Source: an uncultured Collinsella sp. (lineage in GTDB: Bacteria; Actinomycetota; Coriobacteriia; Coriobacteriales; Coriobacteriaceae). From it: 21,046 bases of DNA. Under the pieces are notes generated by a model. The model was given only the letters and a program-made list of their open reading frames with translations. It searched no databases and was not told the origin of the DNA. Positions 12,831-21,046 of this stretch are shown in pieces. How positions within the stretch are numbered: the first letter of the stretch is position 1; each line of letters starts with the position of its first letter. A program made the translations under genes and the position numbers. The stretch is from assembly GCA_958447915.1 (NCBI GenBank), contig CAUDCB010000016.1:1-21046 (forward strand). Direction: 5' to 3'.

Positions 12831-15382
12831 TGCCCGCAAAGGGTAACGGGACCGAGGATGCCGCTCGGGGCGATGGGTTCGGTGAGGGCGAAGATGTCGG
12901 GAATCGCATGATCGAGCGTGTTGATGACGTCGACGGTGAGTTCGTGCGTGCCGGCGGCAAGCGGGTCGATGGCAAAGCGATAGGGCGGACAGATGCGTGT
13001 GCCGAGTGGGTGTCCATCGAGCGTAAGTGTCGCGACTTCGTAGACATCTCCCAGGTCGATTGCGGCATCGGCAAGGTCGTTCGCCAGCTCGAACAATGTG
13101 CGATAGCGGAACGTCCCGCATGCATCGGGGAATCGCTCGGCAGTGAGATCGCATAAGTGCTCGAGTTCCTGCGGGGCGCCAAAGGTTCCGCTGTCGGCAG
13201 GGGAGAGGGCGACGGTCCAAGGTCCGTTGATGTCGAGGGCGAGCGCATCGCTCGAGCCCATGTCCGCGCCGTCCCCGGACTCAAGCTCGCCGTCCGTCTC
13301 CAAGGCAACGAAGCAGCTCTCGAAGGGTGCGAGCTCAAGCGTTCCGTCAAACACAACGGGATCGGTGCCATTCAACAGGTCGAGGCGCGTGCCGCAAAGT
13401 CGCTCGCTTTGCGCGAGTTTAACTGTGCAGCCGATGCGCTCGCGCGGATGCTCGTTGACCAACATGACGTAGGTCTCGTCGGCGCGCTCGTAACGAAGCG
13501 CGCGCAGCCAGGGCTGGGGCGTGTCGGTGACAACCGTCTGCAGCCCAGCGCTCGCCAGCACGCCCACCATATCGGCAAGCGGAGTCGCTGCAAGTTCACC
13601 CAGTTCAACCACGCCATCGGCGTCGTAAAGCGCGCTCGACACCTCGTCGACAGCGAGGACCATAACGCCCGCCGCCATCATGCGCCTTACGGCCTGCGCC
13701 GTCGCCGAGCCAATAAATGAAGCTCCTGGCATAACAAACGCCTGGTAACGACAATCGTTTATGGTAAGCATTCCATCGGCAATCGAAACCTCGTAACGGT
13801 CCTCATCCTCAAAAGCCTCGGCGGGCACAAAATCAAAGTCGATCTGCGCGCGCGTGAGCTCGGCAGCCACGCGCTCGATAGGCATGGCGCTGCCGGCCCA
13901 CTCGGCATCGGCGTGGTACAGGATGGCGACGGGACGCGCGGCGCTGCCTCCCGAAAGCAGCGTTGCCGTACGGTTCATATAGCTCATGAGCTGGCCAAAG
14001 TGCGGCCATTGCGGATTGTTGCCGTGTGCGTAAAAGTGCGGCGGGCAGTCCCAATCGGGGAAGGGCGCCATGCTAAATGCGTGCGGCGTAAACCAGTTAA
14101 TACCGCGGACGAGCATGTGGTCGGCGATCCATTTCATCTCGCGAAGGCCCTCGTGCCAGCCGAAGGCGCCGAAGACCTCGGCCATACAGCGCCCCTGCTT
14201 TTTTGGGTCGAGACGCGCGGCCGAAGAGCCCAGCTTGGCAAGCGCGTAGGTAAAGAACTCCATATTCCACGCGCCGTGGAAGTAGCTGTAGCGTCCGTGG
14301 TCGACGCCAGGGGCGAGCTGGTTGATGACAACGTCGATGCCCGCCATATCCTGCCCGGCGACCGCGCGGAAGTAGTGTCCGGCGCCCTGGCCCAGGCGCG
14401 TGTGGCAGCTTTTGTCCTCAATCACATGTCCGATGTGCATGACGCCGCGCTCGCGGCACCAGTCGCCAATCTGCTCGTCAAAGCATGCGCGGTAGAGTTG
14501 CGTGGCAATGTCCATGTAGGCGTGACGGGCTCGGGCACCATCTGCCTCGCGTGTCCAAAGGCCGTGTAGCTTGGTGAGCCAGTCCTCGCCAAGTGCATTG
14601 CACAGGCGGCTGGCAAGCTCGTCCGACCAGGGCAGTGACATATCGCCGCGTCCAATAAAGCTGCTGGTAGAAGCATCGTCGAGAGCCGTGCCCTTCTCGT
14701 TCATAAAGCCCGGCTCATCGGTAAAGAACCCCAGTATGGTGCAGCCGAACTCGTCGCCCAGGTGCTCAAACGTGGGCTCGTAGACGGCATCGATGAGCAC
14801 ACGGCACGAATCGGCGTCGACCATGTTGATGTACTCATCGCGAAAGCCGGTCTTTTGGCTGGTGACGAAGAGCTCGACGGTGGTGATGCCGGCGGGCGCG
14901 TCAAAACGCAGGCGAGCGGGGGTGCCGTCGGCCTGCTCAACGGAGAGCTCAAGGTCGAGCGGTGCGCCGGCGGCGTCGAAAGTCGCCGCGCCCACAAAGC
15001 GCTCCGTGTGATCCATAAGATTGCCGAGCTTGATGACCGTGGACGGCTGGGGACCGACGACCGTAACCGTGCGATGTTTGAGCACGGTCTTCTTAAGCGC
15101 GGGGTCGACGTTCTCGCCCGCAAGCGCGCCGTTGGCGTAGCCCGTGGGGAAATGGGCGTCGTCGAGCAGCCAGATCTTCAACCCTAAGCGCTTGCACTCG
15201 CCGATGATAAAACGCAGGTCAGCCCACCAGCCGTTGCGACAAAACTCGGGATGCGTGCGCGATTCGAGGCAGACCTCGCGGATGTTCGCACCGGCGATCT
15301 GCTCCAGGTATTCGGTAATCGTCTCGTGCGCCTCGCCCTTGAGCCACAAGAACGGAAGCACATGGTTGTCGTATGCCGCCAT
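12815..15382 (-). CDS. Large glycoside hydrolase, GH106-like (putative alpha-L-rhamnosidase)
   Basis: An 855-aa protein without signal peptide. The N-terminal half resembles the catalytic barrel of the large 'glycosyl hydrolase' group around GH106: WWADLRFIIGECKRLGLKIW, LLDDAHFPTGYANG, then ILGFFTDEPGF with Asp222 and Glu223 as candidate acids, and GHVIEDKSCHTRLGQGAGHY. The final 150 residues (NGPWTVALSPADSGTF, FRYRTLFELANDL, and GTHELTVDVINTL) look like a galactose-binding beta-sandwich as in GH2 accessory domains. The ATG at 15382 follows GAGGAG with five bases between; an in-frame GTG lies two codons earlier. It is followed by rpiR and is divergent from the AraC gene, which may activate it. 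Its C-terminal residues NLPK and stop codon come from a repeat hairpin. The glycosidase role is likely; the rhamnosidase assignment is tentative. Confidence 0.72.
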   Translation of the reverse strand: MAAYDNHVLPFLWLKGEAHETITEYLEQIAGANIREVCLESRTHPEFCRNGWWADLRFIIGECKRLGLKIWLLDDAHFPTGYANGALAGENVDPALKKTVLKHRTVTVVGPQPSTVIKLGNLMDHTERFVGAATFDAAGAPLDLELSVEQADGTPARLRFDAPAGITTVELFVTSQKTGFRDEYINMVDADSCRVLIDAVYEPTFEHLGDEFGCTILGFFTDEPGFMNEKGTALDDASTSSFIGRGDMSLPWSDELASRLCNALGEDWLTKLHGLWTREADGARARHAYMDIATQLYRACFDEQIGDWCRERGVMHIGHVIEDKSCHTRLGQGAGHYFRAVAGQDMAGIDVVINQLAPGVDHGRYSYFHGAWNMEFFTYALAKLGSSAARLDPKKQGRCMAEVFGAFGWHEGLREMKWIADHMLVRGINWFTPHAFSMAPFPDWDCPPHFYAHGNNPQWPHFGQLMSYMNRTATLLSGGSAARPVAILYHADAEWAGSAMPIERVAAELTRAQIDFDFVPAEAFEDEDRYEVSIADGMLTINDCRYQAFVMPGASFIGSATAQAVRRMMAAGVMVLAVDEVSSALYDADGVVELGELAATPLADMVGVLASAGLQTVVTDTPQPWLRALRYERADETYVMLVNEHPRERIGCTVKLAQSERLCGTRLDLLNGTDPVVFDGTLELAPFESCFVALETDGELESGDGADMGSSDALALDINGPWTVALSPADSGTFGAPQELEHLCDLTAERFPDACGTFRYRTLFELANDLADAAIDLGDVYEVATLTLDGHPLGTRICPPYRFAIDPLAAGTHELTVDVINTLDHAIPDIFALTEPIAPSGILGPVTLCGQNLPK

Positions 15383-15498
15383 ATCCACTCCTCTAAAACC
15401 AACCTTTTAAATCGATTGAAGTCAGAGTACGCCGAGCGCGCCGTCCTGCTAATATCAAAACCACAGCAGAATATGACCGAATCAACGATTGTGATGCC

Positions 15499-16506
15499 AT
15501 GGATCTTGCACGTTTAGACAGCCTTCTGCTCGAGCTGACCGACAGCGAGCGTACTTACCACGCGGGCGCCCGCTATGACTGGAATGATGCGTTCAGCTGG
15601 GGTCATCAACAGAATATCAGTGAAAAACATATCCATAAAATCGGTGACCCGACGCGAGCCTTGCACCAAGAAGGCATGCCTGAGGGCCTATCAATCGTGC
15701 GCAACTCGCGCTTCAACCCTGTACCGGAGCATGTGCACGATTATGTCGAAATCAGCTATGTTTATCGCGGGCATGCGCCGCAGACCGTCAACGGCGAACA
15801 GCTTATGCTTGCCCAAAACGAGGTGCTCTTATTCGACGCCGCCTGTCCACATGCCGTAGGCGAGCTCGGCGAGCATGACATTATGCTGAGCATCGTCATC
15901 TCGCGGCCGATGTTGCACCGCAGCCTAGAGCAGAGCCTGTCGCCGTCAAGCACCGTCTCGCAGTTCCTCATTAATGCCCTCAATGACGAAACCGACCACC
16001 GCGGTCATGTGCATTTCCGCACGGGCAACAGCCGCCGCGTGCGCCGATATATGCAGGAGATGCTGTGCGAGCTTCTGGAGCCGACGGCTGCGAGTCCCCA
16101 GATCGTGTCGAAGCTGTTTGAGTTGCTGTTGATTGAGCTGATGCAAAGCTATGAGGCCGCACTGCTGCAAGCGGGCAAACCTACACTTCCCTCGGCGCAG
16201 GTCGCGGCCGCCGTGGGCTACATCGAGCGCCATGCCTGCGATTGTACGCTCGAGGACGTAGCTCGCCACCTCCATCTGAGTCCCAACTACGCAAGCGCGC
16301 TGCTCAAACGGCAGACGGGACGCACGTTTATGCAGCTCGTGCAGGAGAGTCGCCTAACACGCGCGGCAACACTGCTCGACGCCGGCTCCACTGCGGAAGC
16401 CGCGGCGCGCGAGGTCGGCTACGCCAACATGAGCTTCTTCTACAAAAAGTTTGCCGAGCGCTATGGCTGCACGCCGGCAGCGTATCGCCAGCGTTTGCCC
16501 AGATAA
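15499..16506 (+). CDS. AraC-family transcriptional regulator
   Basis: A 335-aa regulator. The N-terminal cupin-like sensor domain (about residues 60-160) contains NPVPEHVHDYVEISYVYRG and LLFDAACPHAVGE, a typical sugar-binding barrel. The C-terminal 100 residues hold two helix-turn-helix motifs: CTLEDVARHLHLSPNYASAL, and AAREVGYANMSFFYKKFAER with the closing GCTPAAYRQR. The start codon at 15499 has only a weak upstream site (TGTGATG); no better in-frame ATG exists before residue 60. It is divergent from the GH106-like gene across a 116-bp region that must hold both promoters; TAATAT at 15451-15456 is a possible -10 but nothing is firm. By position it probably activates that glycosidase. Its stop codon is six bases before a degenerate repeat. 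Confidence 0.92.
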   Translation: MDLARLDSLLLELTDSERTYHAGARYDWNDAFSWGHQQNISEKHIHKIGDPTRALHQEGMPEGLSIVRNSRFNPVPEHVHDYVEISYVYRGHAPQTVNGEQLMLAQNEVLLFDAACPHAVGELGEHDIMLSIVISRPMLHRSLEQSLSPSSTVSQFLINALNDETDHRGHVHFRTGNSRRVRRYMQEMLCELLEPTAASPQIVSKLFELLLIELMQSYEAALLQAGKPTLPSAQVAAAVGYIERHACDCTLEDVARHLHLSPNYASALLKRQTGRTFMQLVQESRLTRAATLLDAGSTAEAAAREVGYANMSFFYKKFAERYGCTPAAYRQRLPR

Positions 16507-16512
16507 AACCGA

Positions 16513-18141
<1,629 letters not shown>

Positions 18142-18214
18142 TCGACAATATGAGTGCCGCTGGGGAAAAGGTTTTGGGAAGGGCTTGGAAGGGCTTGCGA
18201 TTCGAACCCTCACC

Positions 18215-18243
18215 TTAGTATTTTGGCCATTTGGCACTATAAT
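18215..18243 (+). promoter_or_regulatory. Promoter candidate for the EIIA gene
   Basis: A perfect -10 TATAAT (18238-18243) with a weak -35 TTAGTA 17 bases upstream (3 of 6). It lies 50 bp before the EIIA start, so EIIA need not depend on read-through from the GH1 gene. Confidence 0.55.
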
Positions 18244-18292
18244 CACCATAGGCATGCGCAAAACGTTGCGCTTAATCAAGAGGAGAAAACGT

Positions 18293-18829
18293 ATGGGTCT
18301 GTTTGACATGTTCAAGAAGAAGGCTGAGCCCGCGGCAGCTGCTGCTCCGGCCTCCATCTCTGCTTCTGCCGGCGCCGACGTGCTGTGCTCGCCCGTCAAG
18401 GGCAAGGTCATCAAGATGGCCGACGTGCCCGATCCCGTCTTTGGTGGCGAGGTTCTGGGCAAGGGCTGCGCCGTGTGGCCCGAGGACGATCTGGTCTACG
18501 CTCCCTGCGACGGCAAGGTGACCGTCACCATGGGTCACGCCGTGGGCCTGCAGTCCGATAGCGGCATCGAGGTTCTGGTGCACGTTGGCGTCGATACCGT
18601 CAACATGAACGGCGACGGCTTCGAGGGCTTCGTCAAGGCCGACGATGTCGTTAAGGCTGGCCAGCCCATGCTCAAGATCGACCGCGCCAAGATCGCCGCT
18701 GCCGGCTACAAGGACTGCGTCGTCGTGGCTGTGTCCAACACCGCCGAGTTCGCCGACGTCGAGCTCGCCGTCGAGGCTGACTCTGCTGTCGCCGCCGGCG
18801 ATGTCATCGTCAAGGTCGTCCGCAAGTAG
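18293..18829 (+). CDS. PTS glucose-type EIIA component
   Basis: A 178-aa soluble phosphocarrier that takes phosphate from HPr and passes it to an EIIB domain. The first 28 residues form a short Lys/Ala-rich leader (MGLFDMFKKK, then AEPAAAAAP), as in Crr-like proteins. The EIIA_1 fold follows, with SPVKGKVI (33-40), DPVFGGEVLGKG (47-58), His82 in MGHAVGL and the phosphorylated His97 in VLVHVGVDTV; the two His match His75 and His90 of E. coli EIIA-Glc. The start at 18293 follows AGGAG with seven bases between. It has its own promoter and a strong terminator. It can serve the EIIBC at 3755, which lacks EIIA, and perhaps other EIIs in the genome. Whether it also has a regulatory role like Crr cannot be told. 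Confidence 0.93.
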   Translation: MGLFDMFKKKAEPAAAAAPASISASAGADVLCSPVKGKVIKMADVPDPVFGGEVLGKGCAVWPEDDLVYAPCDGKVTVTMGHAVGLQSDSGIEVLVHVGVDTVNMNGDGFEGFVKADDVVKAGQPMLKIDRAKIAAAGYKDCVVVAVSNTAEFADVELAVEADSAVAAGDVIVKVVRK

Positions 18830-18854
18830 TCTGCGGCAACATAAGGGTGTTTTG

Positions 18855-18885
18855 GGGTGGTCGGGTTATCCGGCCGCCCTTTTTT
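18855..18885 (+). terminator. Rho-independent terminator after EIIA
   Basis: GGGTGGTCGG (18855-18864) pairs with CCGGCCGCCC (18870-18879), including two G-U pairs, around loop GTTAT, followed at once by six T. It begins 26 bp past the stop codon. Confidence 0.92.
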
Positions 18886-18971
18886 ATTGCAATGCGGCGG
18901 AACGTTTTATTGCGCGTTGGGCGGACCGGTAAACCGTTCGGACGTTAAATCGAGCCGATTGCGCCTTTGCT

Positions 18972-19001
18972 TTGCCGGAGGTGTTCGTTAGCGGCTAGTA
19001 T
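18972..19001 (+). promoter_or_regulatory. Promoter candidate for the lipoprotein gene
   Basis: TTGCCG (18972-18977) and TAGTAT (18996-19001) are 18 bases apart, each matching 4 of 6 consensus bases, 64 bp before the start codon. Confidence 0.4.
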
Positions 19002-19064
19002 GGCCTTATTGTTACGACGTGCACCGCGTCGGGAAGCGCGGTGCCGCTTGTTGGGAGGAATGTC

Positions 19065-19622
19065 ATGAAGAAGAAGCTGCTGCTTGCGCCCCTGATGGCT
19101 GTTCTGGTCGCGTGCGTGGTTGTGCTTTCCGGCTGCGGAGGCCCTTCGGTTGAGGAGCTCATCACCGATGATCTTACGACGCAGTTTGACGAGGTCAAGA
19201 ACGGCGGCGACGACTTCCTCGCCGGCCTGGAAGAGGCCTCGGGCGACGAGTTCGAGCAGCTGGGCATCGATCCCAAGGAGTACGCCAAGAGCTATCTCGA
19301 GGGCTTTGACTACAAGATCGGCGACGTGACGGTCGACGAGGACAAGGGCACCGCAACTGCCGAGGTCACCATTACCTGCAAGTCCATGAACCAGATCGTT
19401 GAGGATTTTGCCACCCAGTATCAGGAGAAGGTCGCCGCGCTCGATTCGATGCCTTCCGATGACGAGCTGTACAAGATGGCCGGTCAGGTTATGGTCGATG
19501 TGACCAAGGCTGCTAAGACCAAGGACACCAAGGTCACCTTCAAGTATTCCTGCAATGACGACGGCGAGTGGTCTGCAGACGATTCTGCAACCAACGAGAT
19601 GATGAATGCGATGATGAGCTAG
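19065..19622 (+). CDS. Small secreted lipoprotein, function unknown
   Basis: A 185-aa protein with a lipoprotein signal peptide: MKKK, a hydrophobic stretch to residue 20, then lipobox LSGC with Cys24 as the lipidated residue, so it would be anchored on the outer face of the membrane. The mature part is acidic (VEELITDDLTTQFDEVKNGG, then DEFEQLGIDPKEYAKSYLEG). A beta-rich middle (YKIGDVTVDEDKGTATAEVT) resembles DUF5105-type or DUF4878-like lipoproteins with a cystatin/NTF2-like fold; this likeness is from memory. The start at 19065 follows GGGAGGA; an upstream in-frame ATG at 19041 has none. It is a single-gene unit with its own promoter candidate; the structured repeat copy B begins four bases past its stop. 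Confidence 0.82.
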   Translation: MKKKLLLAPLMAVLVACVVVLSGCGGPSVEELITDDLTTQFDEVKNGGDDFLAGLEEASGDEFEQLGIDPKEYAKSYLEGFDYKIGDVTVDEDKGTATAEVTITCKSMNQIVEDFATQYQEKVAALDSMPSDDELYKMAGQVMVDVTKAAKTKDTKVTFKYSCNDDGEWSADDSATNEMMNAMMS

Positions 19623-19625
19623 GGG

Positions 19626-19766
19626 GTTGCGGCGTTTTACCAAACGCCGTAACTGCTCGACGCTGCGCGGGCGCCAGAGCGACAACTAGTCATTCAAAGA
19701 GGACGGCATGACCAGAAGGTCTATGCCGTCCTCTTTTCATGCCAATTTGTTCGCTCTGGTGCCCGC
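19626..19766 (+). repeat. Three-helix structured repeat, copy B
   Basis: Helix 1 is GTTGCGGCGTTT (19626-19637) with AAACGCCGTAAC (19642-19653). The linker GCTCGACGCTGC is conserved. Helix 2 is GCGGGCGCCAGAGCGA (19667-19682) with 19751-19766, including one G-U pair. Helix 3 is a 14-bp stem (19696-19709 with 19723-19736) capped by GACC-AGAA-GGTC, the same cap as copy A, followed by a T-run. Stem bases differ from copy A but pairing is maintained. Confidence 0.85.
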
Positions 19767-19814
19767 TCGCTGCCCGTCCTCTACCTGCGGCGTTGCCATG
19801 GTAGTCATTGAGGT

Positions 19815-19841
19815 GGCAGTTGGGGACGTTCCTTTTCTGCC
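19815..19841 (+). repeat. GGGGAC-loop hairpin, weak-stem copy
   Basis: GGCAG/CTGCC flanks TT and the loop GGGGACGTTCCTT, identical to the loop at 10966-10992. The related GGCAGTTGGGGACACTCC follows at 19842-19859. The gap continues with separate inverted repeats at 19921-20058. Confidence 0.6.
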
Positions 19842-19920
19842 GGCAGTTGGGGACACTCCTTGCGCCAGCGTTGCATCGCGAACGCTCGGGAAAATGCGAC
19901 CCGGTTTTTGGCCGAATAGT

Positions 19921-20058
19921 GGGTCACGGTTTCCGGATGGGGTGGGTTGCGGAAACCGCGACCCGGAATATTGCTCTGAAACGGGATGCGGTTTCCCCGA
20001 CGCGCCTCAAACGGAAAGCGCATCCCATTTCGGAGCCCCAAAACGGGATGCACTTTCC
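19921..20058. repeat. Inverted repeats of CGGTTTCC / CGGGATGC type
   Basis: GGGTCACGGTTTCCG (19921-19935) pairs 14 of 15 with 19950-19964. The 18-base AAACGGGATGCGGTTTCC (19979-19996) pairs 16 of 18 with 20013-20030. A third copy, AACGGGATGCACTTTCC, lies at 20042-20058. No coding frame is supported here. This is the rest of the 478-bp gap before the HAD gene's 3' end. Confidence 0.65.
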
Positions 20059-20100
20059 GCGTGGAAGAATTGTCGCAGCTGCGTTAAGCGGTGTCGCTCG

Positions 20101-20766
20101 CTACTCGCCCAAGATTAGCTCGGCGAGTTCGTCCTGCGTATCTACCACGTAGTCGGCGCCGGCGGCCTCCAGCTCTGCGCGGCCGCGGAAGCCCCAGCTG
20201 ACGCCGGCGCTCTTAAGGCCGGCGTTGTGGCCGGTCAGAACATCGACATTCGAATCGCCCACATAGAGCGTGGTTGCCGGATTGGCGCCCAGCTCCTTCA
20301 TCACGTGCAGCGTGACGGGCGCTTCGGGCTTAGGCGGAAACGCATCGACACGGCCTTGCACCAGCGCAAAGCGCTCGGAACCAAAGTATTTCTCGATAAG
20401 CGGGGCTGCCGAAATATGATCCTTGTTGGTGAGCACGGCAAGCTGAACGCCCGCTGTGCGCAGACGGTCGAGCATCTCAATCGTGCCGGCGTAGGGTGAG
20501 GTGTGGTCCTCCTTGTGCTCGCCGTAATAGGCCCTAAACTCGGCAAGCGTCTGCTCAAACATACGGCCGTCGCCCGCGTACTCGGCGGGCATAAAGCGCT
20601 CGACCAGCTTAAGCATGCCGTTTCCCACCTTGTAGCGGTACTCGTCCACGGCAAACGTGGGCCAGCCGTGCATCTCGCAGGTGTGGTTGCCGGCGGCCGC
20701 CAGGTCCTCGAGCGTGTTGAGGATGGTGCCGTCAAGGTCAAAGATCACGGTGGAAAAAGCTGCCAT
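20101..20766 (-). CDS. HAD-superfamily phosphatase, phosphoglycolate phosphatase-like
   Basis: A 221-aa cytoplasmic phosphatase. It shows the four HAD motifs: FDLDGTI with Asp10 and Asp12; VLTNKDH with Thr113; PPKPEAP with Lys146; and VGDSNVDVLTG with Asp171 and Asp175. The alpha-helical C1 cap lies between residues 17 and 85. The pattern is that of the Gph/pyrophosphatase PpaX branch, which removes phosphate from 2-phosphoglycolate or a related small substrate; the substrate cannot be fixed from sequence. The start at 20766 follows GGGAGC; an in-frame extension to 20862 has no site. It converges with the lipoprotein gene and has no clear operon partner. Confidence 0.88.
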   Translation of the reverse strand: MAAFSTVIFDLDGTILNTLEDLAAAGNHTCEMHGWPTFAVDEYRYKVGNGMLKLVERFMPAEYAGDGRMFEQTLAEFRAYYGEHKEDHTSPYAGTIEMLDRLRTAGVQLAVLTNKDHISAAPLIEKYFGSERFALVQGRVDAFPPKPEAPVTLHVMKELGANPATTLYVGDSNVDVLTGHNAGLKSAGVSWGFRGRAELEAAGADYVVDTQDELAELILGE

Positions 20767-20923
20767 AGGTACGCTCCCATCTATATAGCTCACGCAAACG
20801 GCAACCATAATAGCGCGTGCCGCCCAGCCGGGAATGGGCGGGTCAAAAGTCCCGCGGGGCATTCGGGCCGCTCAATCTTGTGGGCGGGTTTGGTTCGTCA
20901 GCGGCCTGGTGGCGATAGAGGTT

Positions 20924-20957
20924 GCCTATAGGCGGTTATCCGGGAGCCATATGGCTC
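20924..20957. promoter_or_regulatory. Two palindromes upstream of a promoter
   Basis: GCCTATAGGC (20924-20933) and GAGCCATATGGCTC (20944-20957) are perfect palindromes whose centres are 22 bp apart, about two helical turns. They lie just upstream of the promoter candidate at 20984-21013. Confidence 0.4.
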
Positions 20958-20983
20958 GGATATGGCGGTTTTTGTGTAGTGCA

Positions 20984-21013
20984 TTGACCGATTTACCTGC
21001 GGTAACGTACACT
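20984..21013 (+). promoter_or_regulatory. Promoter candidate reading out of the window
   Basis: TTGACC (5 of 6) and TACACT (4 of 6) with an 18-base spacer. The gene it serves lies beyond 21046. Confidence 0.5.
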
Positions 21014-21046
21014 TCCTCCGTTAAAAAATAGAAGCCGGAGCACGGG

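Overview
The window looks like a gut actinobacterium of the Coriobacteriia, most likely Collinsella. This is judged from the GC-rich codon use, the strong GGAGG-type ribosome binding sites, the sugar-PTS and glycoside-hydrolase gene content, and the style of the intergenic repeats. It is not a database identification. No rRNA, tRNA, CRISPR array, transposase or phage gene was seen.

Layout: (1) 1-3264, minus strand: a prolyl-oligopeptidase-fold esterase and a DUF1593/Sde182-like nucleoside-hydrolase-fold protein, separated by a 123-nt hairpin. (2) 3265-6706: an operator-rich divergent region, then a beta-glucoside-type PTS EIIBC with a terminator, then a DUF4038 (GH140-like) glycosidase. (3) 6751-9970: a Mg2+-type P-type ATPase (mgtA) on the minus strand, preceded by a promoter and a 23-codon leader ORF with a perfect Shine-Dalgarno. 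(4) 10101-11803: orotate phosphoribosyltransferase (pyrE), a structured repeat, and an XRE-type HTH protein fused to a desulfoferrodoxin/superoxide-reductase-like domain. (5) 11918-16506: a glycosidase-rpiR gene pair on the minus strand, divergent from an AraC regulator. (6) 16693-18829: GH1 6-phospho-beta-glucosidase and a glucose-type EIIA. (7) 19065-20766: a small lipoprotein and a phosphoglycolate-phosphatase-like HAD hydrolase, followed by a promoter leading out of the window.

Metabolic reading: EIIBC would import and phosphorylate beta-glucosides using the separately encoded EIIA, and the GH1 enzyme would split the 6-phospho-glycoside. The DUF4038, GH106-like, esterase and DUF1593 proteins lack signal peptides and would act on imported plant-type oligosaccharides. 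AraC, RpiR and an unidentified repressor of the TAAACA palindromes would control the system.

The least ordinary content is between the genes. A hairpin family with a 13-nt loop starting (A/G)GGGAC recurs eight times with different stems. A 140-nt three-helix element occurs twice with compensatory base changes (after pyrE and after the lipoprotein gene). A TTATCCAC inverted-repeat hairpin occurs twice with a covarying base pair. These sequences and the redox-type HTH fusion are the best candidates for something undescribed.
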